Of a DNA stretch of 64,000 nt, positions 46,155 to 55,829 are shown piece after piece. Source of the DNA: Paenalicyclobacillus ferrooxydans (GTDB taxonomy: Bacteria; Bacillota; Bacilli; Alicyclobacillales; Alicyclobacillaceae); NCBI RefSeq assembly GCF_001399675.1, contig NZ_LJCO01000014.1, positions 58,910 to 122,909 on the forward strand. The letters run 5' to 3'. The notes under the pieces were generated by a model. It was not told where the DNA came from, made no database searches, and saw only the letters and a list, made by a program, of their open reading frames with translations. Position 1 is the first letter of the stretch; the number at the start of each line of letters is the position of its first letter. Both the position numbers and the translations under genes were made by a program.

Positions 46155-46290
46155 GCCTCTGCGCATTGCTATTTCTGGCTGCCTCTCCGGACTTCCGCGC
46201 AGCCTTTGCGCATTGCTATTTCTAGCTGCCTCTCCGGACTTCCGCGCAGCCTTTGCGCATTGCTATTTCTGGCTGCCCTTCCGTGCTGCA
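46155..46290. repeat. 47-bp tandem repeat
   Basis: GCGCATTGCTATTTCTGGCT recurs at 46161, 46208 and 46255. The repeats lie at the 3' side of the M42 peptidase gene. No gene is seen in 45954-46390. Confidence 0.9.
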
Positions 46291-46390
46291 CAACGTCCGC
46301 GCTGCATCTCCGAACTGCCGGCTGCCGCTTCCCTGCTACACAACGTCGCGAAGCCTCTCCGGGCCCCGCCAATGCGACGCGCGTTACGCT

Positions 46391-47470
46391 TTAGTGTGCC
46401 TGAATATCTCGCACAGTTGCGAAGTCGAGCCGCTTCACGAGTTCGGTTAACAGCGCAACCCCGTTATCGAAGTCGTCTTGGTGATAAACGGCGGCGTGGC
46501 TGTGAATGTAACGCGTTGGGTAGCCGATCGCGACAGATGGCACACCGGATCCAAAAGTCTGGAAGCGCCCTGCATCCGTTCCCCCGCCAGCGACAACCTC
46601 TACCTGCAGCGGAATTCCGGCGTCAGAAGCCGTGTCCATGACGAAGTCGCGGAATTTCGGGTTCGGGATCATGCTGCTATCATACAACAGAAGGATCGGC
46701 CCGTCTCCGCACTTACTGAGCGCTTCTGATTTCTTCATTTCCGGCGTATCTCCTGCAATGCCGACGTCGAGCGCGATGGCGATGTCCGGTTTCACGTGCT
46801 GCACCATCGTCTGTGCACCCCGCAGTCCGACTTCTTCTTGCGTGGTTGCGCCAGCGTAAAGGATGTTCGGGTGGGACACACCCTGCAAGGAACGCAATAC
46901 CTCTAGAGCGGTTGCACAGCCGAGACGATTATCGAGTGCCTTGCCCATGTAAAACTTCGGGTTGGCCAGTTGGACGAAGGGGCTCCATGGGAGAATCGGA
47001 TCGCCCGGGCGAACTCCAACCTCTTCTGCCTCCGCCTTGCTCGTCACGCCGATATCAATGAACATGCTCGTAAACGGCACGGTCTTTTTGCGCTCTTCGG
47101 CAGGCAGGACATGGGGTGGTTTCGATCCGATGATCCCGGTGATGTTCCCCTTCCGGGTCTGGATGACAACGCGCTGTGCCAACATGACCTGGTTCCACCA
47201 GCCGCCGACGGTCTGGAAGTAGATGAAGCCCTCATCCGTTATGTATGTGACCATCATGCCAATTTCGTCGAGGTGTCCTGAAATGAGTACGCGTGGACCG
47301 TTGGCATCGCCCGTTTTCTTTCCGACAACGCCGCCGAAGTTGTCGTGTTCCAACTCCTCCGAGACCGGTGCAAGGTAGGTTTCGTACAGCTTGCGAACCT
47401 CCGCCTCTTGCCCGGATACCCCGTATGCTTCACAGAGTTCCTTGATGATCTCGACTCGAGATTTACTCAA
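46391..47470 (-). CDS. M42 family metallopeptidase
   Basis: Cytoplasmic di-zinc aminopeptidase (359 aa) of the M42 glutamyl-aminopeptidase family. Metal and catalytic residues are visible in order: SGHLDEIG, KALDNRLGC, TTQEEVGLRG, ALDVGIAGDTP and RYIHSHAAV. Length is normal. It starts with TTG at 47470 with GGGAGATGGCGGG upstream. It probably trims peptides for amino-acid recycling; the specificity is not determined. Confidence 0.92.
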   Translation of the reverse strand: MSKSRVEIIKELCEAYGVSGQEAEVRKLYETYLAPVSEELEHDNFGGVVGKKTGDANGPRVLISGHLDEIGMMVTYITDEGFIYFQTVGGWWNQVMLAQRVVIQTRKGNITGIIGSKPPHVLPAEERKKTVPFTSMFIDIGVTSKAEAEEVGVRPGDPILPWSPFVQLANPKFYMGKALDNRLGCATALEVLRSLQGVSHPNILYAGATTQEEVGLRGAQTMVQHVKPDIAIALDVGIAGDTPEMKKSEALSKCGDGPILLLYDSSMIPNPKFRDFVMDTASDAGIPLQVEVVAGGGTDAGRFQTFGSGVPSVAIGYPTRYIHSHAAVYHQDDFDNGVALLTELVKRLDFATVRDIQAH

Positions 47471-47700
47471 AACCCGCCATCTCCCTTGTTGTAATGTGAA
47501 CTGTCAGGTGCACAGTTTGTCCCAAGTGTGCTCAGTGTGCTCAGTACGCGCAGCACGCGCAGTGTCTCACTGTATTCTGCGGCAACCCCTCCACACTTGC
47601 CCACGTTATTGCTGCGGACGTTTCGCCGCGTTACGAACAGATGGGCCGTGCACCATTCAAACAATAGACCATATTCTAAGCGTATGAAAGGAGTCGATGC

Positions 47701-48027
47701 ATGATGGTGAAAGTGGAACCGCGAAAACTCGGTGAAGACACCGTACTTTCCATCGAAGTCAAGCTGCCAAAAACCAACCTGCTCGTTTTCTCGACGCAAA
47801 CCGGCTACGTGATGTGCGGCGCATTGGACATTGGTCTGCTTCGCACCAAACTACGTGAGCGCGGCGTTATTGCAGCGCGTGCCGTTGGTGTGCGGACAAT
47901 GGACGACTTGTGGAACGGCACGATTGAGTCCTGCACGCAAGCGGCGGAAGCCATTGGCATTCATGCCGGCATGGCTGTGCAGGATGCGCTGACCAAAATG
48001 ATCGAGGCCGAACGAGTCCGCTCGTAG
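47701..48027 (+). CDS. DUF1805 protein (YunC-like)
   Basis: Small cytoplasmic protein (108 aa). QTGYVMCGALDIGLLRTKL and VIAARAVGVRTMDDL match the DUF1805 family typified by B. subtilis YunC, whose function is unknown. GGAG lies upstream of the double ATG start. Divergent from the M42 gene. Confidence 0.88.
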   Translation: MMVKVEPRKLGEDTVLSIEVKLPKTNLLVFSTQTGYVMCGALDIGLLRTKLRERGVIAARAVGVRTMDDLWNGTIESCTQAAEAIGIHAGMAVQDALTKMIEAERVRS

Positions 48028-48088
48028 TGGCGGATTCACCCGTAGTGACGGATTCGCTCGCAGTGGTCACACGGCAGAACATCATTTG

Positions 48089-49336
48089 TTAACGGCTGCG
48101 CAATTCGTCTAGGCGAATGGAACGTTTGTGCACTGTATGCGCCCACTCGCGATTTGTCTTGGTGAAGTAGGCCTGAAATACCAACGGGCCCCAGGTCCAC
48201 AGAAAGAATGGCAGTAAGATGAGCCCAAAGTACGCCCGCCAGTTCACGCGTTCCAAAAACAATGCAAGTGGCATCTGCAGATAGAGAAGCACGTTGACGA
48301 CGACCCAAAAGTCTGTCGGCAAGAAGCCGACGATGTGCGACATGATGGTGTCATGCGGCTTTGAGACCTGCAAAACCATCATCAGTGACGTCAGAAATAG
48401 AATCAAAAAGCGCACCGGCTGAAAGAGATAGACGCCGGCGTCAAACTTAACGAAGTTGCGCTCCACGATGCCTGCCTTGATGAGCGGGATCATATGGTGA
48501 TGCGCACAGTGAAAGTGCCCCTGCATCCAGCGCAGACGCTGCCGCATGGAAGCGAGCAGGGTCATGGGTTTCTCGTCGTAGACTTTCGCATCGTGTGCCC
48601 AGATGGGGATGATGCCGCGCTCTACGCAGCGCACGCCAAACTCAAGGTCTTCTGTCAGCCCGGTTGCTTCCCAGCCGATATCGTGCAGAAGCCCCATATC
48701 CACACACAACCCTGTGCCGCCGAGTGAGCTCGAGAGTCGCAGGTTTTGACGCGCATTCTGCCACATGCGATTACTGAACCAATACGAGATGGCCATCGAT
48801 ACACTGATCCAGGTATCGAACGGGTTTTTCACGTCGAGATAACCCTGAATCACCTGGTGACCTTCGCATAATTTATCGTTCATGATCCGCAGGAAGTCCT
48901 GCGCCACAAGGTTATCTGCGTCGAACATGACCACTGCATCGTATTTGGCCGGCCACCGCTCTAGTTTATCAATCATCCACTCAATTGCGTAGCCCTTTCC
49001 TCGCTGTTCCTCGTCAAACCGAGGATGTGCGATGGCGCCGTGGTGTTCTGTAACTTCACGGGTGTGATCTGTACAGTTGTCCGCAATGACGTGCACGTCA
49101 AACATTGCCCGTGGGTATTCCTGCGCCATGATGCTGTCAATCAAGGGACCGATGACACGCTCTTCATTGTGAGCAGCGATGACGACGGCAAAGCGTTTCT
49201 GCGGATCGTATCGGATCGGCTGGCGCAGATGCCAAATGCCAAACAAGGCAACCGCAACCTGGTACAAACCAAGAACACCCGTGAAAACCTGCATGACAAG
49301 GAACAGAATATTGATGCAAAGATGAACAAGGGACAT
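48089..49336 (-). CDS. Processive family-2 glycosyltransferase, membrane-bound
   Basis: Membrane glycosyltransferase (415 aa) of the type that makes beta-linked polysaccharides. N-terminal helix, then the catalytic GT-A part with VVIAAHNEE, MFDADN (DxD), GLTEDLEFG (TED) and RQRLRWMQGH (QxxRW), then two or three C-terminal membrane segments. This arrangement is that of cellulose, hyaluronan and poly-N-acetylglucosamine synthases. No partner genes such as deacetylase are nearby. The ATG at 49336 is chosen for GGGGGATTCTGTCG before it; the frame extends 72 bp upstream without homology. Confidence 0.87.
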   Translation of the reverse strand: MSLVHLCINILFLVMQVFTGVLGLYQVAVALFGIWHLRQPIRYDPQKRFAVVIAAHNEERVIGPLIDSIMAQEYPRAMFDVHVIADNCTDHTREVTEHHGAIAHPRFDEEQRGKGYAIEWMIDKLERWPAKYDAVVMFDADNLVAQDFLRIMNDKLCEGHQVIQGYLDVKNPFDTWISVSMAISYWFSNRMWQNARQNLRLSSSLGGTGLCVDMGLLHDIGWEATGLTEDLEFGVRCVERGIIPIWAHDAKVYDEKPMTLLASMRQRLRWMQGHFHCAHHHMIPLIKAGIVERNFVKFDAGVYLFQPVRFLILFLTSLMMVLQVSKPHDTIMSHIVGFLPTDFWVVVNVLLYLQMPLALFLERVNWRAYFGLILLPFFLWTWGPLVFQAYFTKTNREWAHTVHKRSIRLDELRSR

Positions 49337-49595
49337 CGACAGAATCCCCCGACTTTCTGATAAAATTGCGTCTGCGGTGCAGCTGGGACAAGCTGTTCCT
49401 CTCTCCATTCTAACAGTTCCCCTTTAGAGCACCAACGAAACGAAGACCTCGTATTTCACAAAACTAACCATCATCAAACAACAAGACCTTGACAAACTGT
49501 CTCTACATGCCATGATGATTTCATGTCCATGATGTGAGAAAAACACCGAGGTATCACGCACTTGCCACAATGTGGCGAAGGAAGGAGACAAAGCC

Positions 49596-50207
49596 TTGTC
49601 CGCTCATCTTACGACGTTCGTATCCCACTACGGATTGCTGGCCATCTTCATTCTCATGACCCTCGAGAGCGCCTGCATCCCAATCCCCAGTGAGGTCGTT
49701 GTACCGCTGGCCGGCTATCTGGCCTTCCAACACAGCATCCCGTTCTGGGCGGGTCTCGTCGTGACCATAGCAGCGAACGTGTTTGGCGGCTGGATCGCCT
49801 ACCTGGTCGGCAGTACCGGCGGACGCGCCTTTATACGGCGATATGGCCGCTACATCCTCTTGAATCCGCACCATCTTGAGCGTGCTGATGCATGGTTCGC
49901 ACGGAGAGGCGAGGTCACCGTATTCGTCGCTCGACTGCTGCCTGCATTCCGGACTTTCATTTCACTGCCTGCTGGCGTAGCCCGGATGCCGCTTGGTCGG
50001 TTCCTGACCTACTCATTTCTCGGATCGATTCCCTGGAACCTGGTCCTCATGATTGCCGGCTATCAGCTCGGCGCACACTGGAGTACGATTGACAAGCATG
50101 TCAAGCCCATTACTGACATCGGCATTGTGCTCTTCGTGATTGCGGTACTGTGGTTCTGGTTTGCTCGCCGCAGAGCGGACAGCAAACAGTCGTCCACCAA
50201 CAAGTGA
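49596..50207 (+). CDS. DedA family membrane protein
   Basis: DedA-type integral membrane protein (203 aa), a family involved in recycling undecaprenyl phosphate or other lipids across the membrane. LESACIPIPSEVVVPLAGYLA and the FVARLLPAFRTFISLPAGVARM block with its basic residue are diagnostic. It starts with TTG at 49596 behind AAGGAAGGAGA; an earlier in-frame GTG would place the ribosome site inside the gene. Confidence 0.88.
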   Translation: MSAHLTTFVSHYGLLAIFILMTLESACIPIPSEVVVPLAGYLAFQHSIPFWAGLVVTIAANVFGGWIAYLVGSTGGRAFIRRYGRYILLNPHHLERADAWFARRGEVTVFVARLLPAFRTFISLPAGVARMPLGRFLTYSFLGSIPWNLVLMIAGYQLGAHWSTIDKHVKPITDIGIVLFVIAVLWFWFARRRADSKQSSTNK

Positions 50208-50217
50208 TGAAACACAG

Positions 50218-50254
50218 GGCTGACCAGCACGACGCTGGGCAGCCCTTTTGATTT
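50218..50254 (+). terminator. Terminator after the DedA gene
   Basis: GGGCTGACCAGC pairs with GCTGGGCAGCCC (one bulge) and TTTTGATTT follows. Just beyond, CGCTTTTGATT-type units of 12-18 bp repeat to about 50328. Confidence 0.7.
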
Positions 50255-50325
50255 CGCTTTTGATTGCGCTTTTGATTGCGCTTTTCGCTTTGGTTTCGCT
50301 TTTGATTTCGCTTTTCGCTTTGGTT

Positions 50326-51579
50326 TCAGCCTTCCTGGTAAATGATTGATCGGACGCGCTCTGCAACCGCATGATCGCCCTCCACCATTTCCTTCGGCAA
50401 AAACAGGCGATACTCGGTATCTGGAATCAGCGATCGCACAATCCTCGACTCCATGCTCAACTCGGACTTGCTGCCATCCTGCCGCAGGACAGGGATGCCG
50501 CTGCCCCGGTACACATAGGCCGAAATCTCCGACGTCCGGCCGCTAATGTAGTATTCCGGGTGAAAGCCCATCGCCCGAGCAGACGTCCTCAGCGCTGCCC
50601 ACTCTTCCGACGTTGGTTCCGCACGCACAATCGGCGCCAGCAGGCGGCGGTTGAGGAAACGCTCAGCGAGATCGGACAACACCACGTCGTCGGTCGATGC
50701 CCACATCCGAAACGCGTACAACAAGGTCGACTCGTCGATGGCCAAATAGTCCTTGACGGAAACGGTGCTTTGCTCGACGAAAAAGGCCTTGAGAAAGTGC
50801 GGCATATCCTGAAGTTTGCCTGCGCTCCACAACTCTCCAGCCCGACGCAAAATGTTGCCCACCAGCACATCGCTGCCAATCGTGACAGGGTGAAGGTACA
50901 CCTGCGTGTACATGAAGTACCGCGCGAGTATGTATTGTTCTGCAGTGTGCACTCCACTTGCCTTTAGCATGATCGATCCGTCGGCTAGGGCGAGCGATCG
51001 GATCAGACGCCCCAATTCAAACCGGCCATAATTGACGCCTGTGTTCATGGCGTCGCGCAGAAGATAGTCCATTCTATCCACGTCAAGCTGACTGGTGATC
51101 AGTTGCTCAATCGTGCGATGCTTGCCGTTTTTGTTCAATATCCCGACAAGATCTGGTCCGAACTCGTCATCAATTTCAGCCAGCAGGGTGGCCATTTCGT
51201 CATCTTCGAGCATGATCCGCTTGGTCCACTCCTCATGATGCACGGGGTAGACGGTTTCGAACGTGTGTGAGAAGGGGCCATGCCCGACATCGTGCAACAG
51301 AGCTGCTGCAAGGGCGAGCTTCCTCTCGCGGTCATCCCTCGGCCAGCCAAATTCCTTTTCGAGGTAGGACAGTACGCGGCGCATCGTCTCATATACGCCT
51401 AATGAATGCGTAAAGCGGCTGTGTTCAGCTCCGTGAAAGGTCAAGTACGAGGTGCCAAGCTGTCTGATTCTGCGCAGGCGCTGCATAGCGGAGGTGTTGA
51501 TGATCCGCCAGATCCAGGGGTCATCGACGACGATTTCGTCGTGCACCGGATCCTTTAACACCTTTTGAAAGAACGACAT
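50326..51579 (-). CDS. HD domain phosphohydrolase (YwfO-like)
   Basis: HD-superfamily metal phosphohydrolase (417 aa) related to dNTP triphosphohydrolases. The metal site is complete: HSRFTHSLGVYE, LLHDVGHGPFSH and the later DVDRMDYLLRD. B. subtilis YwfO, of similar length and opening (DPVHDEIVVDD), is a dNTPase, so a similar role is likely. The 3' end overlaps the repeat stretch after the DedA gene. Confidence 0.88.
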   Translation of the reverse strand: MSFFQKVLKDPVHDEIVVDDPWIWRIINTSAMQRLRRIRQLGTSYLTFHGAEHSRFTHSLGVYETMRRVLSYLEKEFGWPRDDRERKLALAAALLHDVGHGPFSHTFETVYPVHHEEWTKRIMLEDDEMATLLAEIDDEFGPDLVGILNKNGKHRTIEQLITSQLDVDRMDYLLRDAMNTGVNYGRFELGRLIRSLALADGSIMLKASGVHTAEQYILARYFMYTQVYLHPVTIGSDVLVGNILRRAGELWSAGKLQDMPHFLKAFFVEQSTVSVKDYLAIDESTLLYAFRMWASTDDVVLSDLAERFLNRRLLAPIVRAEPTSEEWAALRTSARAMGFHPEYYISGRTSEISAYVYRGSGIPVLRQDGSKSELSMESRIVRSLIPDTEYRLFLPKEMVEGDHAVAERVRSIIYQEG

Positions 51580-51628
51580 TCCACCACTCCGTCCGTATAA
51601 ATCCAGAGGATAAAAACATCATGATTTA

Positions 51629-51666
51629 CAAAAAGGTCCCGAAAGGCAGTATCACCTTCGGGACCT
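51629..51666 (-). terminator. Terminator of the iron-sulfur protein gene
   Basis: On the minus strand AGGTCCCGAA and TTCGGGACCT form a 10-bp stem with a 13-base loop, followed by TTTTTGT. It lies 13 bp past the stop codon of the gene at 51679. Confidence 0.88.
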
Positions 51667-51678
51667 CGGTGCTTTCAA

Positions 51679-52032
51679 TTATTCACAAGAGCCAGGTTGG
51701 CCTGCGTTAGCAGCGGTACGAAAGCTTGAGCCGCAGCCGCAAGTCGACACAGCGTTTGGATTCCAAATACGGAACCCTTCACCAGAGAAATCACTGACGT
51801 AGTCAATCTCAGAACCCTCAATGAGTTCGAGGCTGTCCGTTTCGAGAGCCACCTGCACGCCTTTGATGGTAAGAATCTTATCGGATGCCTGAGCGTTATC
51901 AAGGGCCATACCGTAACTGAACCCTGAACATCCACCTGGCTTTGTGTAAATGCGAAGGCCTTCTACCTTATCGTCGTTCTGCTTGATGAGCTCTGCGATC
52001 TTCTCCGCAGCGCTGTCTGTGAGTGTCACCAT
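51679..52032 (-). CDS. IscA/HesB-type iron-sulfur assembly protein
   Basis: A-type carrier (117 aa) that receives and delivers iron-sulfur clusters. The three cysteines are present: GGCSGFSYGM and STCGCGSSF. The DYVSDFSGEGFRIWNPN block is typical. The C-terminus has a short extra tail. It is monocistronic, closed by a strong terminator. KorAB needs such clusters, but no direct link is seen. Confidence 0.92.
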   Translation of the reverse strand: MVTLTDSAAEKIAELIKQNDDKVEGLRIYTKPGGCSGFSYGMALDNAQASDKILTIKGVQVALETDSLELIEGSEIDYVSDFSGEGFRIWNPNAVSTCGCGSSFRTAANAGQPGSCE

Positions 52033-52098
52033 CGGATCAACCCCTTTCTTCTTTATTCATTATAACGGATACAGCCGGACTTGACGACCGACGAGTGA

Positions 52099-52270
52099 CA
52101 TTGAGCCGGGTCGAACGCCCGGGGGCTGGTGGCCAGGCAGGGGCAGCCGAGTCGAACGCCCCGGGGTCTGCGGGCCAGGCAGGGGCAGCCGAGTTGAACG
52201 CCCCAGGGTCTACGGGCCAGGCAGGGGCAGCCGAGTTGAACGCCCCAGGGTCTACGGGCCAGGCAGGGTC
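52099..52270. repeat. 42-bp tandem repeat at the 3' end of bcp
   Basis: About four copies, 42 bp apart (52141, 52183, 52225), of a unit containing GGGCAGCCGAGTYGAACGCC. They begin between the iron-sulfur gene and bcp and touch the bcp stop. Confidence 0.9.
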
Positions 52271-52733
52271 AGCCGAGTTGACGGACGACTTCGAGGACCT
52301 CGTCCACGTGACCGTCGACCTTGACCTTTGGGAACACCTTCACGATCTTGCCATCCTTATCAATGACGAAGGTGGACCGCACAATCCCGATGCTCTTCTT
52401 TCCGTACATGTTCTTCTCCTGCAGAACGCCATAGGCGTTGCAGACCTCTTCCTCTGTGTCTGCGAGGAGCGGAAACGGCAACTCAAACTTGTCCGCAAAG
52501 CGGCGGTGTGAGCTGGCTGTGTCTCTCGATACACCGAGAACCACTGCGCCTGCATCGGTCAACTCAGAACTCGCATCGCGAAACGAACACGCTTCCTTCG
52601 TACATCCTGGCGTGTTGTCTTTCGGGTAAAAGTAGAGCACGACAACCTTCCCTCGGTAATCTGCAAGGTGGATGGGTTGTCCATCTTGATTCTCCAGTGT
52701 GAAATCTGGTGCCATAGTTCCTTCTTCCGGCAT
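52269..52733 (-). CDS. bcp: Thioredoxin-dependent peroxiredoxin, Bcp type
   Basis: Peroxiredoxin (154 aa) reducing hydrogen and organic peroxides. The peroxidatic Cys is in FYPKDNTPGCTKEACSFRD, with the resolving Cys five residues later, the arrangement of the BCP/PrxQ group. GVSRDTASSHRRFADKF and a Thr-Phe strand near the end complete the fold. ATG at 52733 follows GGAGGGACCAAA. Its promoter region borders the large palindrome array. Confidence 0.93.
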   Translation of the reverse strand: MPEEGTMAPDFTLENQDGQPIHLADYRGKVVVLYFYPKDNTPGCTKEACSFRDASSELTDAGAVVLGVSRDTASSHRRFADKFELPFPLLADTEEEVCNAYGVLQEKNMYGKKSIGIVRSTFVIDKDGKIVKVFPKVKVDGHVDEVLEVVRQLG

Positions 52734-52758
52734 TTTGGTCCCTCCATTCGTCATTTTA

Positions 52759-53492
52759 GGCTGAAACCGACTTATGTGGCGGCGATCCGCTGGCTTAAGT
52801 CGGTCTCACCGACTTAAATGCCCTCACGGACACCATTAGTAGGCTGAAACCGACTTAGCTCCCCACGATCCGATGGCTTAAGTCGGTCTCACCGACTTAA
52901 CCGGGCGCTCAGAGCGGTTCCGGCTGACATTAAGTCGGTCTCACCGACTTAAATGCCCTCCCGGACACCATTAGTAGGCTGAAACCGACTTAGCTCCCCA
53001 CGATCCGATGGCTTAAGTCGGTCTCACCGACTTAACCGGGCGCTCAGAGCGGTTCCGGCTGACATTAAGTCGGTCTCACCGACTTAAATGCCCTCCCGGA
53101 CACCATTAGTGGGCTGAAACCGACTTAGCTCCCCCCGATCCGATGGCTTAAGTCGGTCTCACCGACTTAACCGGGCGCTCAGAGCGGTTCCGGCTGACAT
53201 TAAGTCGGTCTCACCGACTTAAATGCCCTCCCGGACACCATTAGTAGGCTGAAACCGACTTAGCTCCCCACGATCCGATGGCTTAAGTCGGTCTCACCGA
53301 CTTAACCAGGCGCTCAGAGCGGTTCCGGCTGACATTAAGTCGGTCTCACCGACTTAAATGCCCTTCCGGACACCATTAGTAGGCTGAAACCGACTTAGCT
53401 CCCCCCGATCCGATGGCTTAAGTCAGTCTCACCGACTTAACCGGGCGCTCAGGGCAGTTCCGGCTGACATTAAGTCGGTCTCACCGACTTAA
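52759..53492. repeat. Array of 135-bp units made of palindromes
   Basis: Units begin with RGGCTGAAACCGACTTA at 52841, 52976, 53111, 53246 and 53381, exactly 135 bp apart; a shortened 81-bp unit begins at about 52760 and the last unit ends early. Each full unit has one half-site (AACCGACTTAG) and two hairpins with arms TTAAGTCGGT and ACCGACTTAA around CTC, separated by near-identical spacers. In all there are 11 hairpins and 6 half-sites. Spacers are repeated, not unique, so this is not CRISPR. No ORF spans it. Confidence 0.95.
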
Positions 53493-53607
53493 CCAGGCGC
53501 TCAAGCCGCTTCCGGCCCACCCCAAGCGCGATGCGCCTCGCGTTGCCCGTAATGCGGCTACCATCACCGGGATACGACTCTCGCGTTTGCCCTTGATGCA
53601 ACTTCCG

Positions 53608-55062
53608 TCACCGTGAGACGACTTTGACAAACCGGATCTCCGGATCGTCCGTACCTTGGACAGGCAGGCCGGCGCGGAGGTTTTCTTCGATGTAATCAAT
53701 GTTCGACTGATCGACCTCTTCTCCTGGCAGCAAAATGGGGATGCCTGGCGGGTAGACCATGATCATTTCCGCGATGATGCGTCCGACCGAACTCTTCAGC
53801 GGGACCGTCTCTGTCGGGGCGTAAAAGGCCGCCCGAGGTGACATTTCAAGGCGTGGCATGGTCGGCACGCGCACCTGTGGGTGACGCTTGTCGATCTGGT
53901 GCTGATGCGCCTCCGAGATCCTCCTCAGCCCGTCGATGAGCCTATCGACATCCTCCTTAGTATCCCCCCACGAGACCAGACAGAGGATGTTGTACAAATC
54001 GCTCAGCTCGACCTCGATGTTGAACTCTTCCCGCAGCATCCGCTCCACGTCGTAGCCTGTCACGCCAAGGTCCTTGACACTGACGGTCAGCTTCGTCGGA
54101 TCGAGCGCAAACGTCGCACTGCTGTGCAGAATCTCCTCGCCTGGGCAGTAGAGTCCGGCGATCTCGTTAATCTCCGCACGCGCCTCGTTCGCAAGCGCGA
54201 TCGCCCGCTCTACATTCTCATTCCCATGAAGAGCCAGCTGCTTTCTCGCGACGTCGAGTGACGCGAGCAACAGATAGGACGTTGAAGTGGTGGTCAACAT
54301 ACTCATAACGACCTGCACGTGACGGGCATTCACCAGGTCTCCCTGGACGTTCAGAATGCTCGATTGTGTCATCGATCCGCCAAGCTTATGCACACTCGTC
54401 GCAGCCATATCGGCCCCCGCGTCCATAGCCGACATGGGCAGTCCTTGATGAAATCCGGTGAGCACGCCATGGGCCTCATCGACCAGTACGGGGACTCTTT
54501 TCGCATGGGCCAATTCGACGATCCGCTTGAGATCCGCCGAGATCCCAAAGTAGGTTGGGTTGATGACAACGAGTGCCTTTGCGTCGGGATGCCGCTCCAA
54601 GGCTTCAGTTACGGTTTCAACCGAGAGACCGTGCATAATGCCAAGGGTCGTATCCATTTCCGGGTGCAGAAAGACAGGCCGTGCATCGGCGAGCATGACG
54701 GCCGTCAGAACGGATTTGTGCACGTTTCTCGGGAGCAAAATCTTGTCCCCAGGTCCCACGGTTGCGAGCACCATGGTCATGATGGCTGTGCTTGTCCCCT
54801 GTACAGAGAAAAAGGTGTGTTCGGCCCCGAAGGCCTCGGCTGCCAGCTCCTGAGCTGCCTTAATGGCGCCAGTCGGGTGATGAAGGTCGTCGAGTGGAGC
54901 GATGTTAATGAGATCCAAGGACAATGCGTTCTCTCCAATAAAAGAAGAAAACTCTGTATCCATCCCGCGTCCGCGCTTGTGACTTGGGATGTGAAACTGC
55001 ACCGGCTTGCGGGCAGCGTGTTGTAGTAGTGTTTGGAAAAGTGGTGTATCCGACTGGTTCAA
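53608..55062 (-). CDS. Orn/Lys/Arg decarboxylase family protein
   Basis: PLP-dependent fold-type I enzyme (484 aa), the short Gram-positive type like B. subtilis SpeA/YaaO, which decarboxylates arginine or lysine for polyamine synthesis. HIPSHKRGRGMD, TFFSVQGTSTAIMTMVL, VDEAHGVLTGFH and the cofactor lysine in SVHKLGGSMTQSS are visible. The start is TTG at 55062 behind CAGGGGGTAGATCA. The exact substrate is not decided by the sequence. The 53493-53607 stretch after it carries no gene. Confidence 0.88.
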   Translation of the reverse strand: MNQSDTPLFQTLLQHAARKPVQFHIPSHKRGRGMDTEFSSFIGENALSLDLINIAPLDDLHHPTGAIKAAQELAAEAFGAEHTFFSVQGTSTAIMTMVLATVGPGDKILLPRNVHKSVLTAVMLADARPVFLHPEMDTTLGIMHGLSVETVTEALERHPDAKALVVINPTYFGISADLKRIVELAHAKRVPVLVDEAHGVLTGFHQGLPMSAMDAGADMAATSVHKLGGSMTQSSILNVQGDLVNARHVQVVMSMLTTTSTSYLLLASLDVARKQLALHGNENVERAIALANEARAEINEIAGLYCPGEEILHSSATFALDPTKLTVSVKDLGVTGYDVERMLREEFNIEVELSDLYNILCLVSWGDTKEDVDRLIDGLRRISEAHQHQIDKRHPQVRVPTMPRLEMSPRAAFYAPTETVPLKSSVGRIIAEMIMVYPPGIPILLPGEEVDQSNIDYIEENLRAGLPVQGTDDPEIRFVKVVSR

Positions 55063-55089
55063 TGATCTACCCCCTGCACTGTTCGAGGA

Positions 55090-55563
55090 CTACCCTTGCG
55101 GCTCTCCGAAAATGTCCTTAAAGGTTGGCCACGCCTGTTCCCACAAATCATCACGTACACCTTTGAGGAACCGCGTCAGCTTTTCAAGTACTTCACCTGG
55201 TACGTTCGTCACGTCAATTTGACCTTTGACCGCTTTGTCCATCTTATTAACCTGATCTGCAAGAGATTTGTACCCTACTTTAGCCTGTTGGTCAATCCAT
55301 AATTGAAAGGGCATGACGCCATGATAACCCTGCTTCATGTCGGAATTCCGTTTTAGTGTGACCCAGACCACCCAGATCTCCCGCGGCGTAGGCACTTCCT
55401 CTTTGGTTTTGACCCACTGCATCCCCTGCTCAAGATGGCTCTTCCCGTGAATGGCACCGTTGTCTATATACACGCGATCCCCATCGATAAACACTGCGGA
55501 CAGGCCCTTCATCGCATCGTCTGTACTATGGTTCGACTTGCCTGTAAGTTTCAGTTTTTCCAC
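55090..55563 (-). CDS. YwhD family protein
   Basis: Protein of 157 aa resembling B. subtilis YwhD: LSAVFIDGDRVYIDNGAIHGKSHLEQG, TPREIWVVWVTL and GYHGVMPFQLWID are the conserved blocks. The function is unknown. The GTG at 55563 is chosen because ACAGGAGGCGGTGTC sits just before it; the frame is open another 141 bp upstream without homology. It is 27 bp upstream of the decarboxylase gene on the same strand and may be co-transcribed. Confidence 0.8.
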   Translation of the reverse strand: MEKLKLTGKSNHSTDDAMKGLSAVFIDGDRVYIDNGAIHGKSHLEQGMQWVKTKEEVPTPREIWVVWVTLKRNSDMKQGYHGVMPFQLWIDQQAKVGYKSLADQVNKMDKAVKGQIDVTNVPGEVLEKLTRFLKGVRDDLWEQAWPTFKDIFGEPQG

Positions 55564-55829
55564 GACACCGCCTCCTGTAAACGAATCATCCATATTGTAC
55601 CGCGAGCTCTGGTAGATGTCACACGGGATAAAAGCGCAAGGTGACTCATGTGCGATACGTGTGGTGTGGCGTGGCTGTGGCTGTGGCGTGACACCGGTGC
55701 ACACGACTTGCTGACGCGGTTTGGTGCGGTATGCGGCGCTTGGCCTTGGGCCACTGCTTTATGCATGCGACATGGAAATCAGGGAATGGTAACACAAGGA
55801 CATACTCGACAGTACAGGGGGAGGTCTCC

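Noticed and set aside
52023..52511. Plus-strand frame with 14-residue repeats
   Set aside because: It is the 42-bp repeat read through and the antisense of bcp; no ribosome site.
52759..53492. CRISPR array
   Set aside because: The spacers between repeats are repeated too, the period is 135 bp, and no cas gene lies near.
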